64,000 nt of DNA from Alistipes ihumii AP11 (GTDB lineage: Bacteria > Bacteroidota > Bacteroidia > Bacteroidales > Rikenellaceae). Shown here piece by piece: positions 1-9,556 of the stretch. Position 1 is the stretch's first letter, and each line of letters starts with the position of its first letter. The stretch spans positions 2,716,016 through 2,780,015 of the forward strand of contig NZ_CP102294.1 in NCBI RefSeq assembly GCF_025144665.1, read 5' to 3'. The notes under the pieces are model-generated. The model had not been told where the DNA came from, made no database searches, and was given only the letters and a program-made list of their open reading frames with translations. Made by a program: the position numbers and the translations under genes.

Positions 1-727
1 CCCGTATTCCGAGGGCTGCAACAGTGGAGGAGAGTTCGTCTCGTAGTTCTCCTTCCCCGGCGATCCATAGCTGTCCGTGAGGTAGCCGGGAAAAAGCTCG
101 GAGCAGATTATCCTGATCTTTGGCTGCAGTCAGGCGTCCTGCATTGAAAAAAACAAAATCGTCCGGGCCGACCCCCAATTCTTTTCTGAGGTCTTCTCCA
201 AGAGAGCGGTCAGGAACGAATTTGGAAAGATCGATTCCATTGTAAACGGCTAAGTTATCCTGCTTGCGAAAAGCTTTTCTTTTAATGAACATATCGACTG
301 CTTCTTGCGACACATTCGTATTCAGGTCACTAAGATGATCAGTCAGGCGATAAGCCAGCATACGACCGCTACTCCCGATATTTTTATTGTGTTCGGAACA
401 AATAAGTACGGGAAATTTGATACGGCATCGCAACATACGGGTAAAAATATTGCTGTGAACCATGTTGCTGTGTACGATATCAGGACGAAATCGCTTGATG
501 ATGCTCTTCGCTTTTTCTACCGCCCGAATGAATTGCAACGGTTTTTTTCGCAAGTGTAATGGAAAAACGGGTATTTCTGATAGGATTTTCGGTGCTAAGG
601 TGTCAATATCAGTCAAATAGACCACAATGACCTCGTGGCCGGCCCGAACGGCTTTTTGGGCCAAATCGATCGTGATGATTTCGGCTCCGCCCAAACCCAA
701 GCCCGTGATGAAATATGCGATTTTCAT
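1..727 (-). CDS. Glycosyltransferase family 4 (partial, 3' end beyond window)
   Basis: The reading frame opens at an ATG at 725-727 and stays open to the left edge, so the C-terminus is missing. The product starts MKIAYFITGLGLGGAE, the usual beginning of a GT-B fold retaining glycosyltransferase, with the glycine-rich acceptor-side loop. It continues with PDIVHSNMVHSN and NVSQEA, typical of capsule GT4 enzymes, and reaches FNAGRLTAAKD, the start of the nucleotide-sugar-binding half. It should add a sugar to the lipid-linked repeat unit at the inner membrane. The start lies 7 bases after the stop of the upstream glycosyltransferase gene, so they are co-transcribed. The sugar cannot be read from sequence. 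Confidence 0.85.
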   Translation of the reverse strand, partial: MKIAYFITGLGLGGAEIITIDLAQKAVRAGHEVIVVYLTDIDTLAPKILSEIPVFPLHLRKKPLQFIRAVEKAKSIIKRFRPDIVHSNMVHSNIFTRMLRCRIKFPVLICSEHNKNIGSSGRMLAYRLTDHLSDLNTNVSQEAVDMFIKRKAFRKQDNLAVYNGIDLSKFVPDRSLGEDLRKELGVGPDDFVFFNAGRLTAAKDQDNLLRAFSRLPHGQLWIAGEGELRDELSSTVAALGIR

Positions 728-734
728 AAATAAT

Positions 735-1814
735 TCAGAAATTGAAAAAAGACCGGAATTTCAGGGCCGATACTTCGTTGGAATATTTTTGCAAATAAAT
801 TTCCCGGCAATATGGATTGTATCGTATGCCGGAGCCTTTTATGCCATTGATTTTGTCGATAAATTCTTCCGCAGTATTACAAAGGCCGCCAACTTGTTCA
901 TAATCGACATCATACCCCTCGAACGCCTCCGTTGTGCCGAATACGGTTTTTCCGTACATCAAGGCTTCGGCGGTTTTCAGTTTCATACCCGATCCTTCGA
1001 AAATGGGTGCGATCAGGAAATCGGCATTGTAAATGTATTCAGCCATATCGGTTACGCTTCCGATGACGTGAACATTCGGAGAGGTTTCCAGTTCATCGCG
1101 TACCGTTTCAAAGTTTTTCCCAACGATATCTATGTCAGCGTTGATGAATGGCGCTACGTGTTGAACGAACCATTTTATTCCATAATAATTCGCATAAAAC
1201 AGACTGCCGACAAAAAGCCCCTTGAGACGGGAGTGAGAGTTATCGTTGAGACGGGAAGAATCGAATCGGTCTTCAAACGATACCGGTAGAAGATGATCGG
1301 CCTTCCTGCGATAGATTGTGGCGAGCAGTCGATTGTCCCTTTCGTTGAGAGCGATAATGGTGTCACTGTATTGAGTAGCTAACCTTTCGCTATAATAGGT
1401 CGCCAGCCACGTCAGCAGGTTGCCCAATTTTTTCTTCTTTTTCAATACGGCGTACACGTATTTGCATTCAACGTTATGGAAAAACGTGACGATTTTAATT
1501 TTTGGATATCTCTTTTTGATTTTTTTACAGATCTTGCCGTAAGCCGATCCGTCGATAAAAATATATTCGGGAGGCTTTTGCCGGATATGATTCAATGATT
1601 CTCGGCAGAGCCGGACGTTGAGCCCTAACGTATATCCCCGTAGTGTACATAGCAACTTACGAAGTAACGGCATTTCCGTTTCGAATTCGATTTTGGTGAG
1701 ATTGTCTCCGAAAATCGATTCCAGCATCTTCTTGTTTTTATTGATCCCCAAACCTCCTCCGAAATCATTCTCAGCATAGGGGCCGATATAGAGACAACTT
1801 CTAACTTTTTTCAT
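735..1814 (-). CDS. Glycosyltransferase family 4
   Basis: This 359-residue protein starts MKKVRSCLYIGPYAENDFGG and has the two-domain layout of GT-B enzymes. The C-terminal half contains GLFVGSLFYANYYGIKW and then IAPIFEGSGMKLKTAEAL, which corresponds to the donor-binding EX7E region of GT4 enzymes, followed by the usual GKTVFGT. It probably transfers a hexose or deoxyhexose during capsule repeat assembly. It sits between the polymerase gene (12 bases upstream) and another GT4 gene (7 bases downstream). Local base composition is clearly more AT-rich than in the rhamnose genes upstream, which suggests a transferred cassette. Donor and linkage are unknown. Confidence 0.85.
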   Translation of the reverse strand: MKKVRSCLYIGPYAENDFGGGLGINKNKKMLESIFGDNLTKIEFETEMPLLRKLLCTLRGYTLGLNVRLCRESLNHIRQKPPEYIFIDGSAYGKICKKIKKRYPKIKIVTFFHNVECKYVYAVLKKKKKLGNLLTWLATYYSERLATQYSDTIIALNERDNRLLATIYRRKADHLLPVSFEDRFDSSRLNDNSHSRLKGLFVGSLFYANYYGIKWFVQHVAPFINADIDIVGKNFETVRDELETSPNVHVIGSVTDMAEYIYNADFLIAPIFEGSGMKLKTAEALMYGKTVFGTTEAFEGYDVDYEQVGGLCNTAEEFIDKINGIKGSGIRYNPYCREIYLQKYSNEVSALKFRSFFNF

Positions 1815-1826
1815 GTAAATCCGAGA

Positions 1827-3005
1827 TTAGTTGCCAACGATATCGCCGGCATAACGTTCTTTGACAAGCTCTCTTTCTAGTTGGGAGTCATGCTGGAAAA
1901 CGATGTTTTCATATTTGTAAATAGCATTGCTTGTGATAGAGGTGATTCTTAGCGATGCATACAGGCAAATACAGCCGAAAAAAAGTATCCGGTTCGACAT
2001 TCGTTGGAAACAACAGAATAATGCCGGCCATAAGATCCAGTAGGAGACCAGAAACAGCAGACCGACCCGTTCCGCTATGATGGATATTCCATTAAACACG
2101 AGGACGACGACGAGAAAAATGCCAAACATATTGATAAATATCACGTTACTCTGTTTCTGCGCAAGTAATTTATTATAGTAAGCAATGATTAGCAGGGACG
2201 TGACAAAACGTTCTATATATCCGATCGAAATTCCTCGACTCGCACCGTACAGATCCGATTCCAGATAAAGTTCCGTCATGGGTGCATATTTTCCTCCTAG
2301 CAGATTGGCCGCGGCCTGAATGGCGGGTTTGAGAAAGTCTATCTGGGACAGGTAAAGAGCATTACAGAGAATGAATAAAATAATAAAGACCTTTTTGGGC
2401 ATAGGTTTGTGTACGAAAAAGAACAGCGGAAACAAAAAAATGGTACTGGTATGGAATGTAAAAGCCAACGCCATCAGCAGGGCGAAAGGCCAGAAACGTC
2501 GTTGGGCGATATACGGAACGGCAAGTAGGAAAAGCATCAGGCTCTTGACATTGCGCATGAGTTCGATTTCCATGACCGGATGCATCGTCAGGAGCACAAG
2601 GAAGCCGAAGGCGTAATTGGTAGAATACCGTTTGAAAAAGCTGTTCAGAATGATAATGTCAATTGTGGCGGAGATAAATACGAATACAGAATAGTCGCCA
2701 CTGATCCACTTGACCACGGAAGCGTAACAGATGAATCCGGGTTCGTACCATGGATTACTCCAGTTGTCTGTATATCCCTCTTTGAAAATAGGTACAAGTT
2801 CCTCATAAATAGCGTAATAAACGTGGCAGTCATATCCGACGTAAGCTCTTAGACCAAAAAAGGCAAGAAATGCAACTGTTGAAATGATGCGGATAAATTG
2901 TAGAATCCGTTTGTCTCCACTGTTGCGCCACTCGATTATTGTTAATACCATGTAAAGAGCCAAAATAGCCCAGTATGGCACTGAATACCAAATGCTGAAT
3001 GCCAT
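1827..3005 (-). CDS. EpsG-family polysaccharide polymerase (Wzy-like)
   Basis: A 392-residue, strongly hydrophobic protein with about ten predicted membrane segments. After the first two helices it carries FFGLRAYVGYDCHVYYAIYEE, close to the EpsG signature (R-x-x-x-G-x-D-x-x-x-Y). A large periplasmic loop and regularly spaced helices (for example YIAQRRFWPFALLMALAFTF) fit a Wzy-type polymerase. It would join flippase-exported repeat units on the periplasmic face of the inner membrane. It lies inside the glycosyltransferase cassette, as polymerases normally do, and is the only polymerase candidate visible here. Confidence 0.82.
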   Translation of the reverse strand: MAFSIWYSVPYWAILALYMVLTIIEWRNSGDKRILQFIRIISTVAFLAFFGLRAYVGYDCHVYYAIYEELVPIFKEGYTDNWSNPWYEPGFICYASVVKWISGDYSVFVFISATIDIIILNSFFKRYSTNYAFGFLVLLTMHPVMEIELMRNVKSLMLFLLAVPYIAQRRFWPFALLMALAFTFHTSTIFLFPLFFFVHKPMPKKVFIILFILCNALYLSQIDFLKPAIQAAANLLGGKYAPMTELYLESDLYGASRGISIGYIERFVTSLLIIAYYNKLLAQKQSNVIFINMFGIFLVVVLVFNGISIIAERVGLLFLVSYWILWPALFCCFQRMSNRILFFGCICLYASLRITSITSNAIYKYENIVFQHDSQLERELVKERYAGDIVGN

Positions 3006-3016
3006 GAAGCCTGCCG

Positions 3017-3913
3017 TTATTCGTTGCAGGATTTGAAAATCTGATATTGTGTCCGATAGTTCGTTGCTCGTTCGGAATATCCCAAAGTCTGGAACAGAAA
3101 GAAACGAATCACCAGATTTGCAAGAAACAGAAAATCTGCTGCATGTCGGTATCGTACACCGTGCACCTTATCGAAATAGATCCGCCTGCTTTTCATTCGC
3201 ATGCGTATCTTACTTTCATTCGATCCCGAACTCAGACTTTCATAATGAATAATCCGAGCTTGGGGGACGCTGATAATTTGGTATCCGAGTTTTTTGATGC
3301 GTTCGGTCAGTTCAACTTCCTCGTAATACATGAAAAAGTCGGGATCGAACCATCCTGCGGCGTCCAAAGCCGTACGCCGTATCATCATATCCGCTCCGGT
3401 AATGTAACCGACTCGTTTGGGACGGCCCGTATGGTTGAATCCTCGGTTTTTACCTTCCGTTATTTTAGGTATGATTCCCAATGACAATTCACATATCTCA
3501 TCGAATATGGACGGCATGCGGGCAAAGGAGTGCACCGGACGCATCTGTTGGTCATACAGGTTTCCACCGCAAATGCCCACCGAAAGGTGGCCGTCCATGT
3601 AATCCACCATGGTTTTTATCGCATTGTTTATAAGCAATGTATCTGTATTAAGCAAGAAGACGTAACGTCCTGTGGCTATACGTATCCCTTCGTTGTTAGC
3701 CCTGCCGAAACCGAGGTTGTCATCTAACGGAATGTATGTGATCTGTACGGGCCAGCTTTTTTGTGCGATGATCCGTCCCGAGTCGTCGTCCGAATGATTA
3801 TCCACGACGATAATCTCATAAAGGAACCCCTGACTTTTTTCAATGACCGATTCAATGGCAGCCAGTAGCAGTTGTTCGGTCTTGTAGTTGACCAGTATGA
3901 TCGAAACGTCCAT
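3017..3913 (-). CDS. Glycosyltransferase family 2 (rhamnosyltransferase-like)
   Basis: A 298-residue GT-A enzyme. The N-terminus MDVSIILVNYKTEQLLLAAI and IIVVDNHSDDDS are the standard GT2 opening. NLGFGRANNEGI and FLLNTDTLL follow, the latter covering the metal-binding DxD position. GYITGADMMIRRTAL and FFMYYEEVELTERIKKLGY carry the catalytic-base region (the ED of canonical members appears as EEVEL). The closest known type is WbbL, which transfers rhamnose; that would fit the dTDP-rhamnose genes upstream but is an inference. It is 3 bases from the next gene downstream and 11 from the polymerase. Confidence 0.85.
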   Translation of the reverse strand: MDVSIILVNYKTEQLLLAAIESVIEKSQGFLYEIIVVDNHSDDDSGRIIAQKSWPVQITYIPLDDNLGFGRANNEGIRIATGRYVFLLNTDTLLINNAIKTMVDYMDGHLSVGICGGNLYDQQMRPVHSFARMPSIFDEICELSLGIIPKITEGKNRGFNHTGRPKRVGYITGADMMIRRTALDAAGWFDPDFFMYYEEVELTERIKKLGYQIISVPQARIIHYESLSSGSNESKIRMRMKSRRIYFDKVHGVRYRHAADFLFLANLVIRFFLFQTLGYSERATNYRTQYQIFKSCNE

Positions 3914-3916
3914 TGA

Positions 3917-4819
3917 TTATACAGGATTTCTTCGTATATGAAGTTGCCGAAGCACTCGTTTGACGACAGCTTTTATATATTGTTTTGGGGCCAGTTTATT
4001 TGACGGCTGATAATCGTTGCGCAATGAAGCGATGATGTCGTCTATATTACCGGGAATGAATTTCAGGGTATGCCACGTTGTCCGGCACTGCGGAAACGGG
4101 TGGAAATCTCGCAAAAACGGTGCATTGTGGCGATTGATACTTTTCCAGAAATTGAAATAACCTTCTGCGTCTACATCCGTATTGTGGCTCCAATTGCGGA
4201 TTTTCTGGTATATTTCAGTTTCCGGACGGGCCCAACTCTGATGCAGAAGCAGATGATCGCAATAAAGGTTTGTGATTTTCAGCGAAGTATTGAGACGGGC
4301 TGCCGTATAATGGGGATAATTAGTGGCGACTACTGCCATTTCTTTGCGAGAGGCATTATCAACGTATAAAAAACCGTCAGGATCCTTTTTCAATAAGGTC
4401 ACCCATTCGACCCATATTGCTAGCGGTTTATGAACTTTCTTTTCGATCGCGTGGAGAAAGGAAACGAAAGCACCGAAATCGACGAAATATTCGTCCGAAT
4501 CGACTTGTATGTGCCATTGATCCTCGGCGGAACCCATCCGTTCCGCAAGCATATTCCGTTCACGGGTATCGTTTTCCATGGCAGATAAACCCGGAATGGC
4601 AAAATCGTCTTCGTAAATATGAATTTTTCGTTCCAGGTCGGAAGCCTTTATTCCTTCCAGAAAGTCTTCGCTCATGGCGTACTTCTCTCCGTTCCATGTT
4701 CTGCGGTTCACGTCGATAGCCAAAGTAATTCGGTCGGCATGGTTGTAAATTTGCCGGATGCATGTTGGTGCATACTGATAATCGTAGGATATGAGTATCC
4801 CGACATGGATTTTTTTCAT
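3917..4819 (-). CDS. Putative GT2-like glycosyltransferase
   Basis: A 300-residue protein starting MKKIHVGILISYDYQYAPTC. It contains WHIQVDSDEYFVDF, where DSDE resembles a metal-binding DxD motif, placed after RERNMLAERMG as in glycosyltransferases that handle long-distance donor contacts. HPFPQCRTTWHTLKFIPGN lies near the end. It has no signal peptide or membrane helix. Similar proteins occur in capsule loci and are usually annotated as glycosyltransferase family 2 or as hypothetical. Position between two recognisable transferases supports a transferase role; fold and sugar are inferred. Confidence 0.65.
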   Translation of the reverse strand: MKKIHVGILISYDYQYAPTCIRQIYNHADRITLAIDVNRRTWNGEKYAMSEDFLEGIKASDLERKIHIYEDDFAIPGLSAMENDTRERNMLAERMGSAEDQWHIQVDSDEYFVDFGAFVSFLHAIEKKVHKPLAIWVEWVTLLKKDPDGFLYVDNASRKEMAVVATNYPHYTAARLNTSLKITNLYCDHLLLHQSWARPETEIYQKIRNWSHNTDVDAEGYFNFWKSINRHNAPFLRDFHPFPQCRTTWHTLKFIPGNIDDIIASLRNDYQPSNKLAPKQYIKAVVKRVLRQLHIRRNPV

Positions 4820-4831
4820 GCGAAGCTGCGG

Positions 4832-5836
4832 TTAATAATGTCCGAACATCTGTTTGATACGAAATACGTATTTGGGGCCGAGCATATATCTACTTATTCT
4901 TTTCAGAGGGTTGATAATATGTTTTCTGATGCGGTTCATGAAATTACGGTCGGGAAAGACGCGTTTCGGCCAAGGGGTGTTCTTGCGATATTTCCAGTAT
5001 TGTCTTTTGTAGGGATGAGAACTCATATAATGCCATGGTTTCACGCTGCCTGTGAAATGAACGATTTGTGGATGCTGGGTCGCTTCGGTCGGTTCTTCGT
5101 CGCTGTAATTAGTGACGATGCCGCACATTAAAACATGCGAATTCCATTTCGGATGCAATACGCCGAAATTGCCGTTCAGGACTGCATTGAGTGCATCTTG
5201 GTCGGCAGCGTGCAGGAATGGATGCGTATTGATGTATTCCAAAACGGTTGTTGTCAGATTTTCCTCTCTCCATTTCTCCAGATTCATCAGCATGACACCC
5301 GCATTGAAATAGTGAAAATCCCCTTGCATGCCTAATCTTTTCTGTTGCCGGTAAGCGTTGCTTTCCACATTGATATAGGTGTCGTAAGCTTGATGGCATT
5401 TTTTCAGATAGGGACGTTCCACAGATTTGTAGTGGATGTCGTATTCATTACAGGCGCTTATCGGTTTCGTAATATCGTACTCCCGCATGATCGGCAAAAT
5501 GTCTCCCAGAACGACCGTATCACAATCGATGTGGAGGACTACTTCGTCTTTCAACACTATGGCTGCAAACAGTCGTAAGTATGTTTCTACGTGCAGTAGA
5601 TGCGGAGCGGCTTGTATGGATGACACTTGTGCAATGAACGACGGGTCTATCTTATAAAATTTCAGGGAACGGACCTGATTTTTGAAGTATTCCGTTAAAA
5701 CTGTTTGGATCTCTTCGCTTAGAGAGGCATGCAAAACGGCGAAGTCGATTTTGTCGCTTGCATGGGCGATAATCGAAGCCATAACGGTAGCTGCATGCGG
5801 GGCATACGAATCATTGAAAGAAAGGATGATGGTCAT
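4832..5836 (-). CDS. Glycosyltransferase family 8
   Basis: A 334-residue member of GT8, the LgtC/glycogenin-like retaining galactosyl- or glucosyltransferases. It begins MTIILSFNDSYAPHAATVMASI, has HIDCDTVVLGDI (DxD manganese site) near residue 105, FNAGVMLMNLEKWRE near 180, HAADQDALNAVLNG, and HFTGSVKPWHY near 270 (the HxxGxxKPW donor-phosphate motif). All key GT8 motifs are present. It should work at the cytoplasmic face of the inner membrane, and UDP-glucose or UDP-galactose is the likely donor by family. The gene sits 10 bases after the flippase gene. Confidence 0.9.
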   Translation of the reverse strand: MTIILSFNDSYAPHAATVMASIIAHASDKIDFAVLHASLSEEIQTVLTEYFKNQVRSLKFYKIDPSFIAQVSSIQAAPHLLHVETYLRLFAAIVLKDEVVLHIDCDTVVLGDILPIMREYDITKPISACNEYDIHYKSVERPYLKKCHQAYDTYINVESNAYRQQKRLGMQGDFHYFNAGVMLMNLEKWREENLTTTVLEYINTHPFLHAADQDALNAVLNGNFGVLHPKWNSHVLMCGIVTNYSDEEPTEATQHPQIVHFTGSVKPWHYMSSHPYKRQYWKYRKNTPWPKRVFPDRNFMNRIRKHIINPLKRISRYMLGPKYVFRIKQMFGHY

Positions 5837-5846
5837 TTGCGGATTA

Positions 5847-7283
5847 TTATGCTCTTTTCAGTATGTATTGATCAATGTATTGCCTTAGCAGGGAATGCCG
5901 TATCGCCAAATATTGTAGTGCCCCGTAAGTTAGGGCACATAAAATGCACATGACAAACAAAAACGTAAAATCGTTGACGATATACTTGTTGGCGAGATAG
6001 AAGATAGGAATGAAAGACAGTGAACAGGCTACATGGGGCCATGCCGATTTCCAGTTCAAGCGAACCGATGTGAAGCGGAGGACCATATAAATGTTGATGA
6101 CCAATTGGACGATTTCGGCGCCAACTGAAGCAACCGAAGCGCCGGCGGAGCCGTAACGGGGAATCAGTATCAAATTTCCGCAGAAATTCAGGACAGCCGC
6201 AATAATTACCGAGATCAGATATTTCGAATCCAGATTGAGGCCCAGCAAGACTTGTATCCCGAACAGATTATTGAGGCCGATAATCAGGATTAAGGCGGAC
6301 AGGATTTTTAACGGAACGATCGCTCCGTCGAATGCCGGACCGAAAAAAAACGGAACGAACCGCGATGCCAATAGGAAAAGGCCGAACATGGCGGGAATCG
6401 TAAGAAATATGGTAAAGTCGAACGATTTCTGCAATAGGAAGGAATTTTCCGTCTCTTTATTGTTTTGCCGATTATATGAAAGTCTAGGTAACAGAACTAT
6501 GCCAAGTGATGAAAAGATCGGGATGAACAGTTTGGCGATTTTCGCTGCGGAAGTATAAAATCCCACTTCTTCATAAGTACACATGAATCCAAGCATCAGT
6601 GTGTCCAGCATAACGAATATGCTAACAGCCAATACAGAACTGAACAGGATGAGCATGGGTTTAAGGTGCGATTTGATTCGGATGCCCGTCAATTTTATTT
6701 TCAAACCCTTGCGTGTAGCATAGAGAATATTCCATATATTACCTGCCACAACAGCCAAAACGTTCAACAAAACATAAATGATGACATCTTGCTTGGTCCT
6801 AACGAACAAAAATAGCCCTGCAATGCAAAGTAATTTGATGATGACTGACCGCAGGGTGATGATTTTAAACTGTTCGAGTCCTGCAAAATACCAATCGATA
6901 GCGACCGGAGTAAAAAATAATGTCAGTCCGGAAACCAATAATATCTTTCTGTCAACAGCCAATTGGGGAATTAGGTACAGAGTCAAAATAAAAACCGTAG
7001 AGATCAGTAATGTGCTTATTAATGTTATTTTGAACAGTTCAGAAAAAACTTGGGATATTTTATCTGTTCGATCCTTAAATTTAGCTATTTCCCGCACTCC
7101 GTAAATGGAAATCCCTAATGCTGCGAACAAAGCAAAATAACTGACATACGTAATGGCAAAATTAGCGAGTCCGACTCCTTCCGAATTCAGTATTCGCGAG
7201 ACATACGGCACCGTAACGACAGGGAACAGTACATTCAGTATGTTCAAGGAAATGTTGTATGCTAGATTTTTCTTTATTGACAT
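5847..7283 (-). CDS. Wzx-type oligosaccharide flippase
   Basis: A 478-residue MOP-superfamily protein with about 12-14 membrane helices. The N-terminus [32 protein letters not shown] and [30 protein letters not shown] are the standard Wzx opening. It should move the undecaprenyl-linked repeat unit across the inner membrane to the polymerase. The start overlaps the end of the UDP-xylose synthase gene by 10 bases, indicating coupled expression. AT content rises sharply from this gene leftwards. Confidence 0.93.
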   Translation of the reverse strand: MSIKKNLAYNISLNILNVLFPVVTVPYVSRILNSEGVGLANFAITYVSYFALFAALGISIYGVREIAKFKDRTDKISQVFSELFKITLISTLLISTVFILTLYLIPQLAVDRKILLVSGLTLFFTPVAIDWYFAGLEQFKIITLRSVIIKLLCIAGLFLFVRTKQDVIIYVLLNVLAVVAGNIWNILYATRKGLKIKLTGIRIKSHLKPMLILFSSVLAVSIFVMLDTLMLGFMCTYEEVGFYTSAAKIAKLFIPIFSSLGIVLLPRLSYNRQNNKETENSFLLQKSFDFTIFLTIPAMFGLFLLASRFVPFFFGPAFDGAIVPLKILSALILIIGLNNLFGIQVLLGLNLDSKYLISVIIAAVLNFCGNLILIPRYGSAGASVASVGAEIVQLVINIYMVLRFTSVRLNWKSAWPHVACSLSFIPIFYLANKYIVNDFTFLFVMCILCALTYGALQYLAIRHSLLRQYIDQYILKRA

Positions 7284-8215
7284 GCGATCTCCTTGAAATA
7301 TTCAATTGTTTTTTGGAGTCCTTGTTCGAGTTTCACGTTGGGTTTCCATCCGTTTAGTTTTTGAGTTGCGAGTGAGATATCCGGTTTTCGTTGCTTCGGG
7401 TCGTCGCTTGGCAGTGGGTTGAAGACGATCTCGGATTTCGAGCCGGTCAGCCGGATGACCCTCTCGGCGAGCTCGAGCATTGTGAATTCGTCCGGATTTC
7501 CGGTATTCACAGGACCGGTGAAATCGTCTTCGGTCGCCATCATGCGTATCATCGCCTCGATCAGGTCGTCCACATACTGGAAGCTCCGGGTTTGAGTGCC
7601 GTCGCCATAGATCGTGATGCTCTCGCCGCGAAGCGCCTGAACGATGAAATTCGAGACGACCCGTCCGTCGTTGGGATTCATTCTGGGCCCATAGGTGTTG
7701 AATATCCGGATGATTTTGATCCGTACTCCGTTCTGGCGGTGATAGTCCATAAAGAGAGTTTCGGCACAGCGCTTTCCTTCGTCGTAGCACGACCTCAGTC
7801 CGATAGGGTTCACATTGCCCCAATATGTCTCCACCTGCGGATGCACCATAGGATCGCCGTATACCTCGCTGGTCGAAGCCTGCAGGATTTTGGCCTTGGT
7901 GCGTTTGGCCAGCCCGAGCATATTGATGGCTCCCATGACCGAGGTTTTCAGGGTCTTGATCGGGTTGTACTGGTAGTGCACGGGCGATGCGGGGCAGGCG
8001 AGGTTGTATATTTCGTCGACTTCGGCATGGTACGGCTCGATGATATCGTGGCGTACCAGTTCGAAATGGTCGTTTTCCAGCAGGTGGCGGATATTGTCCT
8101 TACTGCCGGTGAAGTAATTGTCCATGCAGATGACGTCGTGCCCTTCGCGCAATAACCGCTCGCAAAGGTGCGAGCCGATAAACCCGGCTCCTCCGGTTAC
8201 GAGTATTCTCTTCAT
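7274..8215 (-). CDS. UDP-glucuronate decarboxylase (UDP-xylose synthase)
   Basis: A 313-residue extended short-chain dehydrogenase. [15 protein letters not shown] at residues 8-22 binds [12 protein letters not shown] and YDEGKR carry the catalytic Ser and the YxxxK pair; [19 protein letters not shown] and [10 protein letters not shown] match UDP-xylose synthase rather than epimerases. It converts UDP-glucuronate to UDP-xylose. The preceding gene makes UDP-glucuronate, so the two give a complete UDP-glucose to UDP-xylose route for the polymer. Length and motifs are full. A C4-epimerase is the less likely alternative. Confidence 0.9.
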   Translation of the reverse strand: MKRILVTGGAGFIGSHLCERLLREGHDVICMDNYFTGSKDNIRHLLENDHFELVRHDIIEPYHAEVDEIYNLACPASPVHYQYNPIKTLKTSVMGAINMLGLAKRTKAKILQASTSEVYGDPMVHPQVETYWGNVNPIGLRSCYDEGKRCAETLFMDYHRQNGVRIKIIRIFNTYGPRMNPNDGRVVSNFIVQALRGESITIYGDGTQTRSFQYVDDLIEAMIRMMATEDDFTGPVNTGNPDEFTMLELAERVIRLTGSKSEIVFNPLPSDDPKQRKPDISLATQKLNGWKPNVKLEQGLQKTIEYFKEIACQ

Positions 8216-8226
8216 ACGAACTTTTA

Positions 8227-9546
8227 TTACTGTTTATTTCCGATCCGGGTATACGCGAATCCTTTGTTCCGGAGCTCATTCCGATCGTATATGTTCCGGC
8301 CGTCGACGATCAGGTTTCCTCGCATGGCTTGGCGGACAACGTTCCAGTCGGGCAGCCGGAACTGCTTCCATTCGGTCACCAGCGCAATGGCGTCGGCTCC
8401 TTCGGCGGCTTCGTAAATGTTACGGCAGTAGACAACCCGGTCCCCTATTTTTCTGCGCGCCTCATCCATGGCGATCGGATCGAAAGCCCGGACGGTCGCT
8501 CCGGCTTCGAGCAGCTTGTCGATAATGACCAGCGCCGGGGCCTCGCGCATATCGTCGGTTTCGGGTTTGAATGCGAGTCCCCACAGGGCAATCACTTTTC
8601 CGTTCAGATCAGTGCCCAGCGCCTCTTTGAGTTTATCCGCCACGATCACTTTCTGAGTCTCGTTAACCGCCTCGACGGCCTCGATGACGCGCATCGGGTA
8701 TCCGTTTTGCCGTCCGGTATGGCACAGCGCCTTGACATCTTTCGGAAAGCACGACCCGCCGTATCCGCAGCCGGCATAGAGAAATCGGCTTCCGATACGA
8801 TCGTCGGCTCCCATGCCCTTGCGTACCATATCGACATTCGCGCCGATACGCTCGCAGAGGTTGGCGATGTCGTTCATAAAGCTGATGCGGGTAGCGAGCA
8901 TGGCATTGGCCGCGTACTTGGTCATCTCGGCCGACGATACGTCCATAAACAGAATTGGAAAACCGTTGAGTAGAAACGGTTTGTAAAGACGCTCCATCAG
9001 CGTGCGTGCCTGTTGGCTGTCCACTCCGACTACCACGCGGTCGGGGTTCATGAAATCCTTGATGGCCGCACCTTCCTTGAGAAATTCGGGATTCGAGGCT
9101 ACGTCGAAAGGTATGTTCACACCGCGTTTTTCGAGTTCTTCCCGGATGGCGGCTTTTACTTTCTGTGCCGTGCCGACGGGTACGGTGCTTTTGGTTACCA
9201 GCAGGGTATAGCGGTTGATTTTCTGTCCGAACGTTCGCGCTACATCCAGCACATAATGCAGATCGGCGCTGCCGTCCTCGTCCGGCGGGGTTCCCACGGC
9301 GCTGAAAACGATTTCGACTTTGCCGAGAGCTGAGGTAAGATCGGTCGTGAAATGGAGACGTCCTTCACGGACGTTTTTTTTGACAAGTTCCTCGAGTCCC
9401 GGCTCATAAATCGGCATGATGCCGTTGTTGAGTTTATCGATCTTTTCGGTGTCGATATCCACGCAAGTAACATTCGTGCCCATTTCGGCAAAACAGGTTC
9501 CCGTGACCAAACCGACATATCCGGTTCCTACGATTGCGACATTCAT
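8227..9546 (-). CDS. ugd: UDP-glucose 6-dehydrogenase
   Basis: A 439-residue enzyme that oxidises UDP-glucose twice to UDP-glucuronate. It shows the Rossmann loop [17 protein letters not shown] at residues 7-23, [30 protein letters not shown], the catalytic cysteine in [16 protein letters not shown], and a C-terminal domain with [18 protein letters not shown]. The neighbouring decarboxylase uses the product. It begins 10 bases after the stop of rfbB and is complete. Confidence 0.95.
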   Translation of the reverse strand: MNVAIVGTGYVGLVTGTCFAEMGTNVTCVDIDTEKIDKLNNGIMPIYEPGLEELVKKNVREGRLHFTTDLTSALGKVEIVFSAVGTPPDEDGSADLHYVLDVARTFGQKINRYTLLVTKSTVPVGTAQKVKAAIREELEKRGVNIPFDVASNPEFLKEGAAIKDFMNPDRVVVGVDSQQARTLMERLYKPFLLNGFPILFMDVSSAEMTKYAANAMLATRISFMNDIANLCERIGANVDMVRKGMGADDRIGSRFLYAGCGYGGSCFPKDVKALCHTGRQNGYPMRVIEAVEAVNETQKVIVADKLKEALGTDLNGKVIALWGLAFKPETDDMREAPALVIIDKLLEAGATVRAFDPIAMDEARRKIGDRVVYCRNIYEAAEGADAIALVTEWKQFRLPDWNVVRQAMRGNLIVDGRNIYDRNELRNKGFAYTRIGNKQ

Positions 9547-9556
9547 AATAGGTAAT

